Source: Eggerthellaceae bacterium (GTDB lineage Bacteria > Actinomycetota > Coriobacteriia > Coriobacteriales > Eggerthellaceae). From it: a stretch of 64,000 bases of DNA. The stretch lies in contig SUUI01000001.1 in the NCBI GenBank assembly GCA_015062605.1, forward strand, positions 62,001 through 126,000. The letters are read 5' to 3'. The notes beneath the pieces were generated by a model. The model worked only from the letters and a program-made list of their open reading frames with translations, did no database searches and was not told where the DNA came from. Below, piece after piece: positions 30,339 through 38,995 of this stretch. Every line of letters starts with the position of its first letter. The first letter of the stretch is position 1. Both the position numbers and the translations under genes were made by a program.

Positions 30339-31815
30339 AGTCGGCTTCTTTCTTTATGTACTTGAGGAATCCTTTACGTTGCAATGATTCTGGGATCGCA
30401 ACAGGATAATCGCCGCTGAAGCAGGCATCGCAATACCCGGCATGATCGGAATGGATTGAATCGTGCAGGCCTTTAAGACTGATAAATGCAAGCGAATCAC
30501 AGCCGATATATCGACACGCTTCATCAAGCGTCATGTTCGCCGAGATGAGTTGATCCTGCGTATCGGTGTCGATACCGAAAAAGCAAGGCCACATAACTTC
30601 AGGACTCACGATACGCAGATGTACTTCTGCCGCACCTGCCTCACGAAGCATCTCCACGAGCTTTTTCGATGTATTGCCGCGAACGATTGAATCATCGATG
30701 ACCACGAGCCTCTTCCCGCGGATCACCGAGGGAAGCGGATTGAGCTTGATTCGTATGCCCATCTGGCGCATTTCCTGAGTGGGCTGGATGAATGTACGCC
30801 CGACGTATCGGTTCTTCACGATGCCATCGATGTAGGGAATGCCGCTTTCTTCGGCGTAGCCGAGCGCCGGAGGCACGCCCGAATCGGGTACGCCGAGCAC
30901 TAAATCGGCATCTATGGGCGCCTCAAGCGCCAACGTACGGCCCATACGGCGGCGCGCATGATATACAACGTCACCATCAATCACGCTATCGGGACGTGCG
31001 AAGTACACGTATTCGAAGATGCAGCTCGCACGTCGCCCTGGCTCGATTCCCTGTTCGGATTCCAACCCCTTTGCGCTTATCTTCACGATTTCCCCTGGTT
31101 CGATATCGCGCACGAACTCGGCTCCGACCGCATCGAGACCGCATGTCTCGCTCGAAACCACCCATCCGCGATCGTTGGGCAATTGCCCAAGAGATAACGG
31201 ACGGATGCCGTTGGCATCGCGGAATGCGTAAAGGGCGATAGGCGTGACTAAAACGATCGCATATGCTCCATGGAGCTGTTGCATCATGAGGCGGATACCG
31301 CCGCGGATATGGCCGGTACGGCGCGTGTCGACGCCGATAGTGCGTGCAGCGACCTCGCTATCGGTATGACCGTACAGTTGCACTCCCTCGTTGGCAAGCC
31401 ATGCGCGTTGGGGCAACGTATCAACGAGCGTGCCATTATGCGCAAGCGCAATAAGCTCATCGTCTATGGCGGAAACATGCGGCTGAGCTTCTTTCCAACC
31501 ACCTCCTCCGGCAGTGGAATAACGCGTATGCCCTATGGCAATACCTCCGTTGAGATGGGAAAGCGCTTCCTCATCGAATACTTGGTCGACAAGTCCAAGG
31601 TCCTTGTGAATCAGAATCGTCTCTCCGTTTCCGACGGCAATGCCTGCGCTCTCCTGTCCTCGATGCTGCAGGGCCTGCAAACCGAAGCAGGTTAAGCGTG
31701 CAGCATCTTCACCAGGTGCATACACGCCGAACACGGCACAAGCTTCTTCGAGACGATCGGGCCGGGCATCGCTATCGCAAGGTTGCCATTGAAAATGATA
31801 CGAATCTTGGAGCAT
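30331..31815 (-). CDS. purF: Amidophosphoribosyltransferase
   Basis: First committed step of purine synthesis: PRPP plus glutamine to phosphoribosylamine. About 494 residues. The N terminus carries a propeptide before Cys-Ala-Val-Phe-Gly (EEACAVFGVY); cleavage exposes the nucleophile Cys, as in the Bacillus-type enzyme. The PRPP loop VVIDDSIVRGNTS is near residue 365. Cysteines such as those in HSDHAGYCDACFSGDYP may bind the 4Fe-4S cluster of this class. I favour ATG 31815; the stop of the upstream gene lies just before it. Confidence 0.96.
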   Translation of the reverse strand: MLQDSYHFQWQPCDSDARPDRLEEACAVFGVYAPGEDAARLTCFGLQALQHRGQESAGIAVGNGETILIHKDLGLVDQVFDEEALSHLNGGIAIGHTRYSTAGGGGWKEAQPHVSAIDDELIALAHNGTLVDTLPQRAWLANEGVQLYGHTDSEVAARTIGVDTRRTGHIRGGIRLMMQQLHGAYAIVLVTPIALYAFRDANGIRPLSLGQLPNDRGWVVSSETCGLDAVGAEFVRDIEPGEIVKISAKGLESEQGIEPGRRASCIFEYVYFARPDSVIDGDVVYHARRRMGRTLALEAPIDADLVLGVPDSGVPPALGYAEESGIPYIDGIVKNRYVGRTFIQPTQEMRQMGIRIKLNPLPSVIRGKRLVVIDDSIVRGNTSKKLVEMLREAGAAEVHLRIVSPEVMWPCFFGIDTDTQDQLISANMTLDEACRYIGCDSLAFISLKGLHDSIHSDHAGYCDACFSGDYPVAIPESLQRKGFLKYIKKEADYE

Positions 31816-31820
31816 ATAGA

Positions 31821-34394
31821 TCACATCACCGCGAATAATGTCTTGTTGTTTAACGTGTCATGGAATAACTTCAGCGTCTTTCCCGAAGGACGAACGGTAA
31901 ACACGATATTCTGCAAATCGGGATCATCGTGTTCGACGGCTTTGAAATCGAGTGTGCGAAGAACATCGGGGTCATAGCAAAGGGTCCGAGCGTCTTCGAA
32001 CAGCGCTCCATAATAGATGTTCGCCTCGACAAGGTCCTGGAACATATGGCTGCCATATGAGAGTTCGGGCGCATAGCCTGCCCCTGAGTAGGCGACTTCA
32101 CACAGGCCTTCGAAATTGCAGATGTCTGCAAAGCTTACAGGAACGCCTAATTCGGGAGACGATGTCCCGATACGTCCCGGCGATATCAGCATGCCGTGCT
32201 CCCCCGCTTTGCCAAGCCGCTTGTTCTGTGCATCAATCAAAGCTGCAACCTGAGGCTTCTTGCGATAAGGACAGCGATAGTATGCTTCGGGGTCGATGTA
32301 GACGATCTCGTCGATGACCGATTCGCGCGAGCTTCCCATCGCCGCGTCTTGGATATGGAAAACTATGTCGTGCGCTTCATCAACGGGCAGCTCCACCGTG
32401 TTCGTGCCAGATAGCGACTGCAAAGGACGGCATTGCAAAAGGCTCAACACGAACGAGCCGTCTTCGCCAACATTCACGGTATACTCGACGTCCACCGGAT
32501 TATCGTAGGCAGTCTCCAACGTCTTTAGAATATTGCGCATCAGCGCAACGAATTCGCGATTGTTCGCAAGACCCTCGCATGAGGCGAAGAGCACCTGCTG
32601 ATACGCGCCACGTCCACGCAATGTCTCCTCCGCCTCGCGATCGTGCTCCATCACCGCATTGCGCGCCCGCGTAGAGAGCAAGGGGGAAAGATCAGTGCAG
32701 AGCTTCTCAGTGAAAGCGGGTTCGTTCAAATCGATGAGGTTGGCGTAACGTTGCGAGAACCGATGCTTTTCAGCAACCGTCTTGAACGTGGTTGCCGTCG
32801 GTCGATCGAGACTGATGATGCGAGGGTAATCTTTGCCGGTTCTATCAACCGCTTTCGTGCCCAAACCCATGACCAATCGCAGCATACCTGCACTAGGATC
32901 CATATCCTTCATCCAGCAATATGCGCTGTGCGAATAGCCGACGCCCGCAGCAGTGGGCATGTAATAGCCTCCTGGAAGGTGCGAACCGCTCACACGCTGC
33001 ACGAGCAGCGACATTTGCTCTTCGCGCGCATCGAGACCGTTGCGGACACGGTATTCAAGTGCCGAACGATCGAGGCTCGAAGCATACACGTAGCGAACGG
33101 CATCCTCGAAGGCCGCAAGGCGCGTCTCCGCGTCGCCGATGTTCGGGCAGAACGCCGATTCGTATTTGCCAGCGAATGCATTGCCGAAGCCATCTTCCAA
33201 AAAACTCGATGAGCGCACGATGATGGGCACTTGCCCGTAATAGTCGATGATGCGCATGAAACTTTCGTGAATGTCGGGCGGGAATGTGCCTGCGAGAATA
33301 CCCGCTTGTAAGTCGGGCGCCGCTTCGATGAAGCCCTCGCCGCTTTGCTGGCTGATGCGCAACTTCCACAAATCGTTGTATACGATGAACGTGTAGAACA
33401 CATCTGTACCCACATAAAACGAGTCATGCGGCTCCATGAACGCCTGCGCCTCGGGAAGATCGTGTTCAACGATCTTCCGAGCAAGCAGCATGCCACATGA
33501 CTTTCCTCCGACGAGACCTGTGCCAACCATGCGGTTACGAACTGCGAAGTAATCGTCGGGAGAGAAATACTCGGTGATCATCAATCGCATGCGCTCGTCT
33601 TTCGTCATCATCATGTTGCACATATGAGAGCAGGCATGCTCGTCGAGCTTCCCTTGCGAGTATGCTCGGCGCGTATCAATGAAGAAACGGTCCCATGAGT
33701 CGATATTGCGCTCCCCCGCATCATCCGATTCCTCTGCCTCTTTCTGGGCATAGAAGCGGCTCATACCGACGCCATCGGTCAATCCCTCAACGATGCTCGT
33801 CCCGAGATCGAATCGATGCGGCAGGAACATAGATGACGAACTGCGATTCCACACCTTGAGTGGATGGATGAATAGCTCGTCCTGTCCATGGTATACGTCG
33901 ATGAACAACTGGGTAGTATCGCGAATCTTCGCAACTGCCGCGAAAGAATGGCGTCCGCGAAGGATGGGGAAATACGCAACTGTATCGAGTTCGAAAAGAT
34001 AGGGGCAGGTCACGCGGAAGAAGTTACCCATCATCATGTCGGATGACCACGCAACCTGAAGTTCGCTTAAGCAATCGAACACATAGAAGGCATCGAAACC
34101 TTCCTGCGTGATCACTCGGCGCACGGCGACGGTAAAGGTTTCAAAGCCCTCGTTGGGGTCGAATTGGTAGATTTTCAGACCATCCATCTGCTCAAGCAAA
34201 GCCTGATGTGAGGCGAAGCGGATATAGATGAGATTGCGTCCATCGCGGATTGCCTGATCGACGAAGGGCTTGAAGAAGCGCTGGAAATCGGAAAGCGTGG
34301 TCAGCTGCCACACCACGTTGTCACCCAAACGTATGTTGTCGAACACGGAATCAAGCGAAGGAATACCGCACTCGATTCTTTCGAAAGCCGCCAT
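31821..34394 (-). CDS. PEP/pyruvate-binding domain protein with degenerate KaiC-like N-terminus
   Basis: 857 residues, function unknown. Residues 7-185 resemble a RecA/KaiC ATPase (GIPSLDSVFDNIRLGDNVVW at the start, FYVFDCLSEL at the Walker B place), but no Walker A GxxGxGK is present, so it is probably not an ATPase. Residues about 290-660 match the ATP-grasp region of PEP synthase/PPDK: GGKSCGML (297-303), IIVRSSSFLEDGFGNAFAGK (391-410) and LLQCRPLQ (652-659). The phosphohistidine swivel and PEP-catalytic domains are missing; a 200-residue C-terminal region of unknown fold replaces them. It sits 78 bases downstream of glnA1 and next to purF, so it may be a sensor or regulator of the glutamine operon; that is inference. 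Confidence 0.75.
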   Translation of the reverse strand: MAAFERIECGIPSLDSVFDNIRLGDNVVWQLTTLSDFQRFFKPFVDQAIRDGRNLIYIRFASHQALLEQMDGLKIYQFDPNEGFETFTVAVRRVITQEGFDAFYVFDCLSELQVAWSSDMMMGNFFRVTCPYLFELDTVAYFPILRGRHSFAAVAKIRDTTQLFIDVYHGQDELFIHPLKVWNRSSSSMFLPHRFDLGTSIVEGLTDGVGMSRFYAQKEAEESDDAGERNIDSWDRFFIDTRRAYSQGKLDEHACSHMCNMMMTKDERMRLMITEYFSPDDYFAVRNRMVGTGLVGGKSCGMLLARKIVEHDLPEAQAFMEPHDSFYVGTDVFYTFIVYNDLWKLRISQQSGEGFIEAAPDLQAGILAGTFPPDIHESFMRIIDYYGQVPIIVRSSSFLEDGFGNAFAGKYESAFCPNIGDAETRLAAFEDAVRYVYASSLDRSALEYRVRNGLDAREEQMSLLVQRVSGSHLPGGYYMPTAAGVGYSHSAYCWMKDMDPSAGMLRLVMGLGTKAVDRTGKDYPRIISLDRPTATTFKTVAEKHRFSQRYANLIDLNEPAFTEKLCTDLSPLLSTRARNAVMEHDREAEETLRGRGAYQQVLFASCEGLANNREFVALMRNILKTLETAYDNPVDVEYTVNVGEDGSFVLSLLQCRPLQSLSGTNTVELPVDEAHDIVFHIQDAAMGSSRESVIDEIVYIDPEAYYRCPYRKKPQVAALIDAQNKRLGKAGEHGMLISPGRIGTSSPELGVPVSFADICNFEGLCEVAYSGAGYAPELSYGSHMFQDLVEANIYYGALFEDARTLCYDPDVLRTLDFKAVEHDDPDLQNIVFTVRPSGKTLKLFHDTLNNKTLFAVM

Positions 34395-34420
34395 GGCGTA
34401 CCCCTTTCTTTAGTCAGAAA

Positions 34421-34458
34421 GATACCTGGAGGCTTAAAGGTGCGAACCTCCAGGTATC
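34421..34458 (-). terminator. 12-bp perfect hairpin between glnA1 and the PEP-binding gene
   Basis: Perfect stem 34421-34432 with 34447-34458, 14-base loop, followed on the minus strand by TTTCT. The short T tract suggests a partial terminator, or a processing/stabilising hairpin that would leave glnA1 mRNA more abundant than the genes behind it. Confidence 0.6.
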
Positions 34459-34472
34459 GAGTGCTACGCCGC

Positions 34473-36557
34473 TTAGCAGTAGAACAGGATCTTGTTGTAG
34501 GTCGGCATCGGCCATGCCTTGGTCGAGACGATGCCCTCCATCTCGTCACACACGGTACGCAAACGACCCATGGCAGCAAGAACTTCATCGTGATACACGC
34601 GGGCTTTCTCGAGAGCATCCTCGGTAGCTTGCGCCTTCTCGAGCGCCTCATCGAGCTCCTCAAGCTCTTCGGCGATACCATTCGCGCCATCGTTGAGCTT
34701 CTCCAAAAGCTTCAGATCAGCCTTTGGTTTCAGTTTGGAGTTCGCCTGCTTCTTCGCATTGATGGTGTCCGCGATCTGCTCTGCATAGGCGCTGACAGCC
34801 GGGACGATCTTGCGCTTGGTCATATGGCTCATCGTCTGGCCCTCGATGTTGATAAGCTTCGCATAGGTCTCAAGCTTAACCTCATAGCGGGCATGGTTCT
34901 CAACCTCGTTGAACACACCGAATTCCTTGAACAATGCGATGTTCTTAGGATCGAGCATATGCGGAGCAGCGTCGACCGTGGACTTCAGATTCAACAGCCC
35001 ACGGCGCTCGGCTTCCTCGATCCATTCATCGGTATAGCCATCGCCGTTGAAGATGATGCGCTGATGCGCAGTGAGCGTCGCGCGAACCCAGCTAAATGCG
35101 GCCTTCTCGAAATCATCGGCACCATCGACAGCCTCGCAGAAGTTCTTGAGCGACTTCGCAACGATCGTGTTGAGGATCGTATTCGCATCAGCAAGGTTGA
35201 TCTGACTACCTGGCATACGGAACTCGAATTTGTTTCCCGTGAAGGCGAAGGGGCTCGTACGGTTACGGTCGGTATTGTCGCGCTCGAAGCTTGGCAACAC
35301 GTCGACGCCGAGATCCATGTACACAGCATCGACCGTCTTCTCTTCCTCACCGGTGATGATGGCTTGCACGACACGGTCGAGCTCGTCGCCCAAGAACATG
35401 GAGACGACTGCAGGCGGAGCTTCATTCGCGCCAAGACGATGGTCGTTGCCGGCACTCGCAACTGCGATACGCAGAAGATCCTGGTAATCATCGACTGCTT
35501 CGACGACAGCCGTCAAAAACACGAGGAAGCGTAAATTGGAAGCGGGAGTCTTGCCAGGATCGAGCAGGTTCTCGGAATCGGTGGCAATGGACCAGTTGTT
35601 GTGTTTGCCCGAACCATTGACGCCTGCGAACGGCTTCTCGTGCTGCAAGCAAACCAAACCATGGCGGCTCGCGATGGTCCTCATAAGTTCCATGGTGAGC
35701 AGGTTGTGATCGATGGCAACGTTGCTGATGGTAAACATAGGTGCGAGCTCGTGCTGGCAAGGAGCGACCTCGTTATGCTTCGTCTTCGCCGCGACACCGA
35801 GCTTCCACAGTTCCTCATCAAGCTCCTTCATGAATTCGTTCACCGTCGGTCGAATCGCACCGAAGTAATGTTCCTCGAGCTCTTGGCCCTTGCACGGAGG
35901 AGCGCCGAATAAAGTACGGCCGGTAAGCATCAAGTCTTGGCGTTGCTCATAATCGGATTCCTTGATCAGGAAGTATTCCTGCTCGGCGCCAACAGTCGTA
36001 GTTACACGCGGGACATCCTGGCCGAACAGGCCGAGAACCTGACACGCCTGCTTGGAAACGGCTTCCATCGAACGCAGAAGCGGCGTCTTCTTGTCGAGCG
36101 CTTCACCGGTGTAGCTGCAAAACGCTGTCGGAATGCACAGCACTTCGTCTTTGATGAACGCATAGCTCGTCGGATCCCATGCCGTGTAGCCGCGCGCCTC
36201 GAATGTGGCACGCACGCCACCCGATGGGAAGCTCGAAGCGTCGGGTTCGCCCTGAATGAGCGCTTTACCTGAGAAGGTCATGATCGCACGGCCATCCTTC
36301 TGGGGATCGAGGAAGGCATCATGCTTTTCGGAAGTGATACCGGAAAGCGGCTGGAACCAATGGGTATAGTGCGTTGCGCCATGGGCGACGGCCCATTCCT
36401 TCATAGCATGCGCAACAACATTGGCGACTTCGATGTCAAGCGGCTTTCCCTGCTTGATCGTCTTCGAAAGAGCCTTGTACGTAGCAGACGGCAAGAGCTC
36501 TTGCATCGTATGGTCGTTAAATACGAGTGTGCCATACTCCTCAGCGATTCGTCCCAT
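34473..36557 (-). CDS. glnA: Glutamine synthetase type III (copy 1)
   Basis: Makes glutamine from glutamate, ATP and ammonium; type III forms large dodecamers and is unrelated in regulation to adenylylated GSI. 694 residues from ATG 36557, which has AAAGGGG upstream; the frame extends 135 bases further but without family similarity. GSIII signatures: HWFQPLSG near residue 65, NGSGKHNNWS, LGANEAPPAVVS, and NRTSPFAFTGNKFEFRMPGS. Helical C-terminal extension with coiled-coil character (about 640-670). First gene of the run leading into purF, carAB and glmS; a periodic-repeat block lies 150 bases upstream. Confidence 0.96.
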   Translation of the reverse strand: MGRIAEEYGTLVFNDHTMQELLPSATYKALSKTIKQGKPLDIEVANVVAHAMKEWAVAHGATHYTHWFQPLSGITSEKHDAFLDPQKDGRAIMTFSGKALIQGEPDASSFPSGGVRATFEARGYTAWDPTSYAFIKDEVLCIPTAFCSYTGEALDKKTPLLRSMEAVSKQACQVLGLFGQDVPRVTTTVGAEQEYFLIKESDYEQRQDLMLTGRTLFGAPPCKGQELEEHYFGAIRPTVNEFMKELDEELWKLGVAAKTKHNEVAPCQHELAPMFTISNVAIDHNLLTMELMRTIASRHGLVCLQHEKPFAGVNGSGKHNNWSIATDSENLLDPGKTPASNLRFLVFLTAVVEAVDDYQDLLRIAVASAGNDHRLGANEAPPAVVSMFLGDELDRVVQAIITGEEEKTVDAVYMDLGVDVLPSFERDNTDRNRTSPFAFTGNKFEFRMPGSQINLADANTILNTIVAKSLKNFCEAVDGADDFEKAAFSWVRATLTAHQRIIFNGDGYTDEWIEEAERRGLLNLKSTVDAAPHMLDPKNIALFKEFGVFNEVENHARYEVKLETYAKLINIEGQTMSHMTKRKIVPAVSAYAEQIADTINAKKQANSKLKPKADLKLLEKLNDGANGIAEELEELDEALEKAQATEDALEKARVYHDEVLAAMGRLRTVCDEMEGIVSTKAWPMPTYNKILFYC

Positions 36558-36662
36558 GTGAGTTCCCCTTTCTTTCCGATCATCTGCAGTACGCTTTTGC
36601 GTACGGCAGCTTGAAGACCGATTCATTACCGTTTTTTTGATGCGTACTCGTTTTGGAACACT

Positions 36663-36693
36663 GAAAAGATAGTGCCCGCATGTTACGGGCACT
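36663..36693 (-). terminator. Terminator downstream of dapL
   Basis: Stem AGTGCCCG (36671-36678) with CGGGCACT (36686-36693), 7-base loop, followed on the minus strand by ATCTTTTC. It ends the gltB-gltD-dapF-dapL run. It lies between the periodic repeats and glnA1, so it could instead be a leader hairpin if glnA1 transcription begins upstream of it. Confidence 0.75.
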
Positions 36694-36708
36694 TTACACA
36701 GCGGTTAT

Positions 36709-36746
36709 GTAACGAGGTTTTAACGTTCGGGAAATAGTGCGGCAAT
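36709..36746 (-). promoter_or_regulatory. 11-bp periodic direct repeats upstream of glnA1
   Basis: Read on the glnA1 strand, 5-mers at exact 11-bp steps: ATTGC, ATTTC, GTTAA, GTTAC (36746 down to 36709). Same period and same GTT/ATT polarity toward the gene as at amtB and asnB. About 150 bases separate the block from the ATG. Confidence 0.5.
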
Positions 36747-36796
36747 GCAAATTGCGTTTTTCAATGCGACATGGGCGCTTTGCAATACGACGCATG

Positions 36797-38026
36797 CTAC
36801 ATGAGCTTGATTCTACGCACCGCCTCCAACGCGGATTCGCGTGACCCGAATGCCGTAAGCCTGAAATAGCCCTGACCACTCGGTCCGAAACCTGACCCCG
36901 GAGTACCGACAACCTGCACGGTATCGAGCAGCGAATCGAAGAAATCCCAGGACGAAAGTCCCGCAGGTGTCTTAAGCCAGATGTACGGCGCGTTCTCCCC
37001 GCCAAACACCTCATAGCCCGCCTCGCGCAGACCAGAGAGAATGATACGGGCGTTTTCCATGTAGTAAGCGATCTGGGCAGCCGTCTCGCTCTGTCCCTCG
37101 GGACTGTAGACCGCCTCGCCAGCACGTTGCACGATATATGGGGCGCCATTGAATTTCGTACCGTGACGACGTGCCCACAGATCGCGCATCGAGGTGCCCT
37201 GCGCGTCCTTCAAATCGGACGGGACGACCGTATAGCCCAAGCGCGTACCTGTAAATCCCGCGCTCTTGGAAAAGCTTCTGATCTCGATGGCGCAGCTACG
37301 CGCTCCTTCGCATTCATAAATCGAATGCGGTAAGGAAGGATCGGAGATGTACGCCTCGTAAGCGGCATCGTAGATGATAACGGCACCATGTTCGTTGGCA
37401 TAGTCGACCCAAGCTTGCAGATGCGGCTTATCGATTACCGTACCTGTAGGATTATTCGGGAAACACAGATAGATTAACGAGATGCCCGCATCCGGGTCAG
37501 GAAGATCCGGAGCGAATCCATTTTCGCACGTACACGGCATATAGATGACATCGCTCCACAACCCAGTCGCCTTATCGTAGGTTCCCGTCCGTCCTGCCAT
37601 GACATTCGAATCCACATACACCGGATACACAGGATCGCACACTGCAATACGCGAATCCGCCGCAAAGATCTCTTGGATATTCGCCGAATCAGACTTCGCG
37701 CCATCGCTCACGAAAACCTCTTCGGGACTTACGAGAGCCCCCTGCGCTGTGAAATCATGCGCGACGATGGCTTCGCGAAGGAAGTCATAGCCCAAATCAG
37801 GCGCGTATCCGCGGAACGTCGAGGCATCCGCCATCTCATCAACCGCCTTATGCAGAGCGCGGATTACCGATGGTGCAAGAGGCTGTGTAACATCTCCTAT
37901 GCCAAGTCGAACGATGCCAGCCGCCTTCTCGGGATACTCTTCGCAATATGCCGCTATCTTGGATGCGACAGTCGAAAAGAGATAATCGCCGGGTAATTTC
38001 AGATAATTGTCATTCGCCGCAAACAC
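36797..38026 (-). CDS. dapL: LL-diaminopimelate aminotransferase
   Basis: PLP enzyme that converts tetrahydrodipicolinate directly to LL-diaminopimelate with glutamate as amino donor, bypassing the acylated intermediates. 409 residues, the usual DapL length. Seen: RLGIGDVTQPL near residue 40, FRGYAPDLGYDFLR near 73, FPNNPTGT (about 190) and the PLP lysine in SFSKSAGFTGTRLGYTV (about 255). Its presence in an operon with glutamate synthase is logical, since GOGAT supplies the donor. The gene is 42 bases downstream of dapF. Confidence 0.96.
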   Translation of the reverse strand: MFAANDNYLKLPGDYLFSTVASKIAAYCEEYPEKAAGIVRLGIGDVTQPLAPSVIRALHKAVDEMADASTFRGYAPDLGYDFLREAIVAHDFTAQGALVSPEEVFVSDGAKSDSANIQEIFAADSRIAVCDPVYPVYVDSNVMAGRTGTYDKATGLWSDVIYMPCTCENGFAPDLPDPDAGISLIYLCFPNNPTGTVIDKPHLQAWVDYANEHGAVIIYDAAYEAYISDPSLPHSIYECEGARSCAIEIRSFSKSAGFTGTRLGYTVVPSDLKDAQGTSMRDLWARRHGTKFNGAPYIVQRAGEAVYSPEGQSETAAQIAYYMENARIILSGLREAGYEVFGGENAPYIWLKTPAGLSSWDFFDSLLDTVQVVGTPGSGFGPSGQGYFRLTAFGSRESALEAVRRIKLM

Positions 38027-38068
38027 TGGAGGCTCCTTAGAATCGTAATCCTTTAACCTGTCGTTTCG

Positions 38069-38950
38069 TTACCACGCAGGATCGATTACATGCGCAGACT
38101 CGTCACACGGACATGCACTCGCATCGAATTCCCCTTCGAACACCGTTGCCGCAGGACCGGTCATGTACACGTGGTTATCATCGCGGTTCCATCTGATACG
38201 TAAATCTCCGCCAAGCAAATGCATTGTCACTACGTCATCGGTCAGTCCATTCAAGACGCAGGCAACAACGCTTGCACACGCTCCCGTTCCGCAAGCGAGC
38301 GTTTCACCCGTGCCACGCTCCCAAACCCGCATGTTCGCTTCAGCTCTATTGAGAACCTGCACGAACTCGGCGTTCACACGCCGCGGAAACGCGGGATGGA
38401 ACTCGAATGCTGGGCCAATCGTATCGATGGGAACTAACCCGGTATCCTCCACGAATATGACCGCATGGGGATTGCCCATTGAGGCACATGTCATCTCGAA
38501 CGTTTGCCCATTGACCTCAATCGTCTTGCTTACCACGGGCGATGATTCTGCTTTAACCGGAATCAACTCTGCATCAAGAATCGGCTCGCCCATGTCGACC
38601 GTCACCGCGGCAACAAGACCACCTTCGACGTGCAGCGTCAGATGCTTCACGCCTGCGAGCGTATTCACCGTGATTTCTGTCTTATCGGTAAGTCCATGAT
38701 CGTACACGTACTTTCCCACGCATCGGATGCCGTTGCCACACATCTCCGAACGCGTTCCATCCGCGTTGAACATCTCCATGAAGAAGTCGGCTACAGACGA
38801 TGGCCTGATGAGAATGAGACCATCCGAGCCGATACCGAAATGCCGATCGCTCACCATGATTGCAAGCGAGGAGGGATTCTCGATTGTTTCCTTTAGGCAA
38901 TTCACATAGACATAATCATTGCCGATTCCCTGCATCTTCGTGAATTTCAC
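38069..38950 (-). CDS. dapF: Diaminopimelate epimerase
   Basis: Converts LL-diaminopimelate to the meso form used in lysine and peptidoglycan. About 293 residues. The two catalytic cysteines are in MCGNGIRC (about 75) and ACGTGACAS (about 220), with MQGIGNDYV at the N terminus. I favour the GTG at 38950 (VKFTKMQG) because AAGGAAG precedes it; the ATG 18 bases upstream lies on that ribosome site. Acts directly after DapL. Confidence 0.96.
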   Translation of the reverse strand: MKFTKMQGIGNDYVYVNCLKETIENPSSLAIMVSDRHFGIGSDGLILIRPSSVADFFMEMFNADGTRSEMCGNGIRCVGKYVYDHGLTDKTEITVNTLAGVKHLTLHVEGGLVAAVTVDMGEPILDAELIPVKAESSPVVSKTIEVNGQTFEMTCASMGNPHAVIFVEDTGLVPIDTIGPAFEFHPAFPRRVNAEFVQVLNRAEANMRVWERGTGETLACGTGACASVVACVLNGLTDDVVTMHLLGGDLRIRWNRDDNHVYMTGPAATVFEGEFDASACPCDESAHVIDPAW

Positions 38951-38995
38951 GGTACTTCCTTCTTTCATGCGCCTTGCTGCCTTCGATTTGCGATC

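Noticed and set aside
34440-35534. 364-codon open frame on the plus strand
   Set aside because: It is a mirror of glnA1. GC-rich, codon-biased genes leave long antisense frames, and the translation has no recognisable motif.
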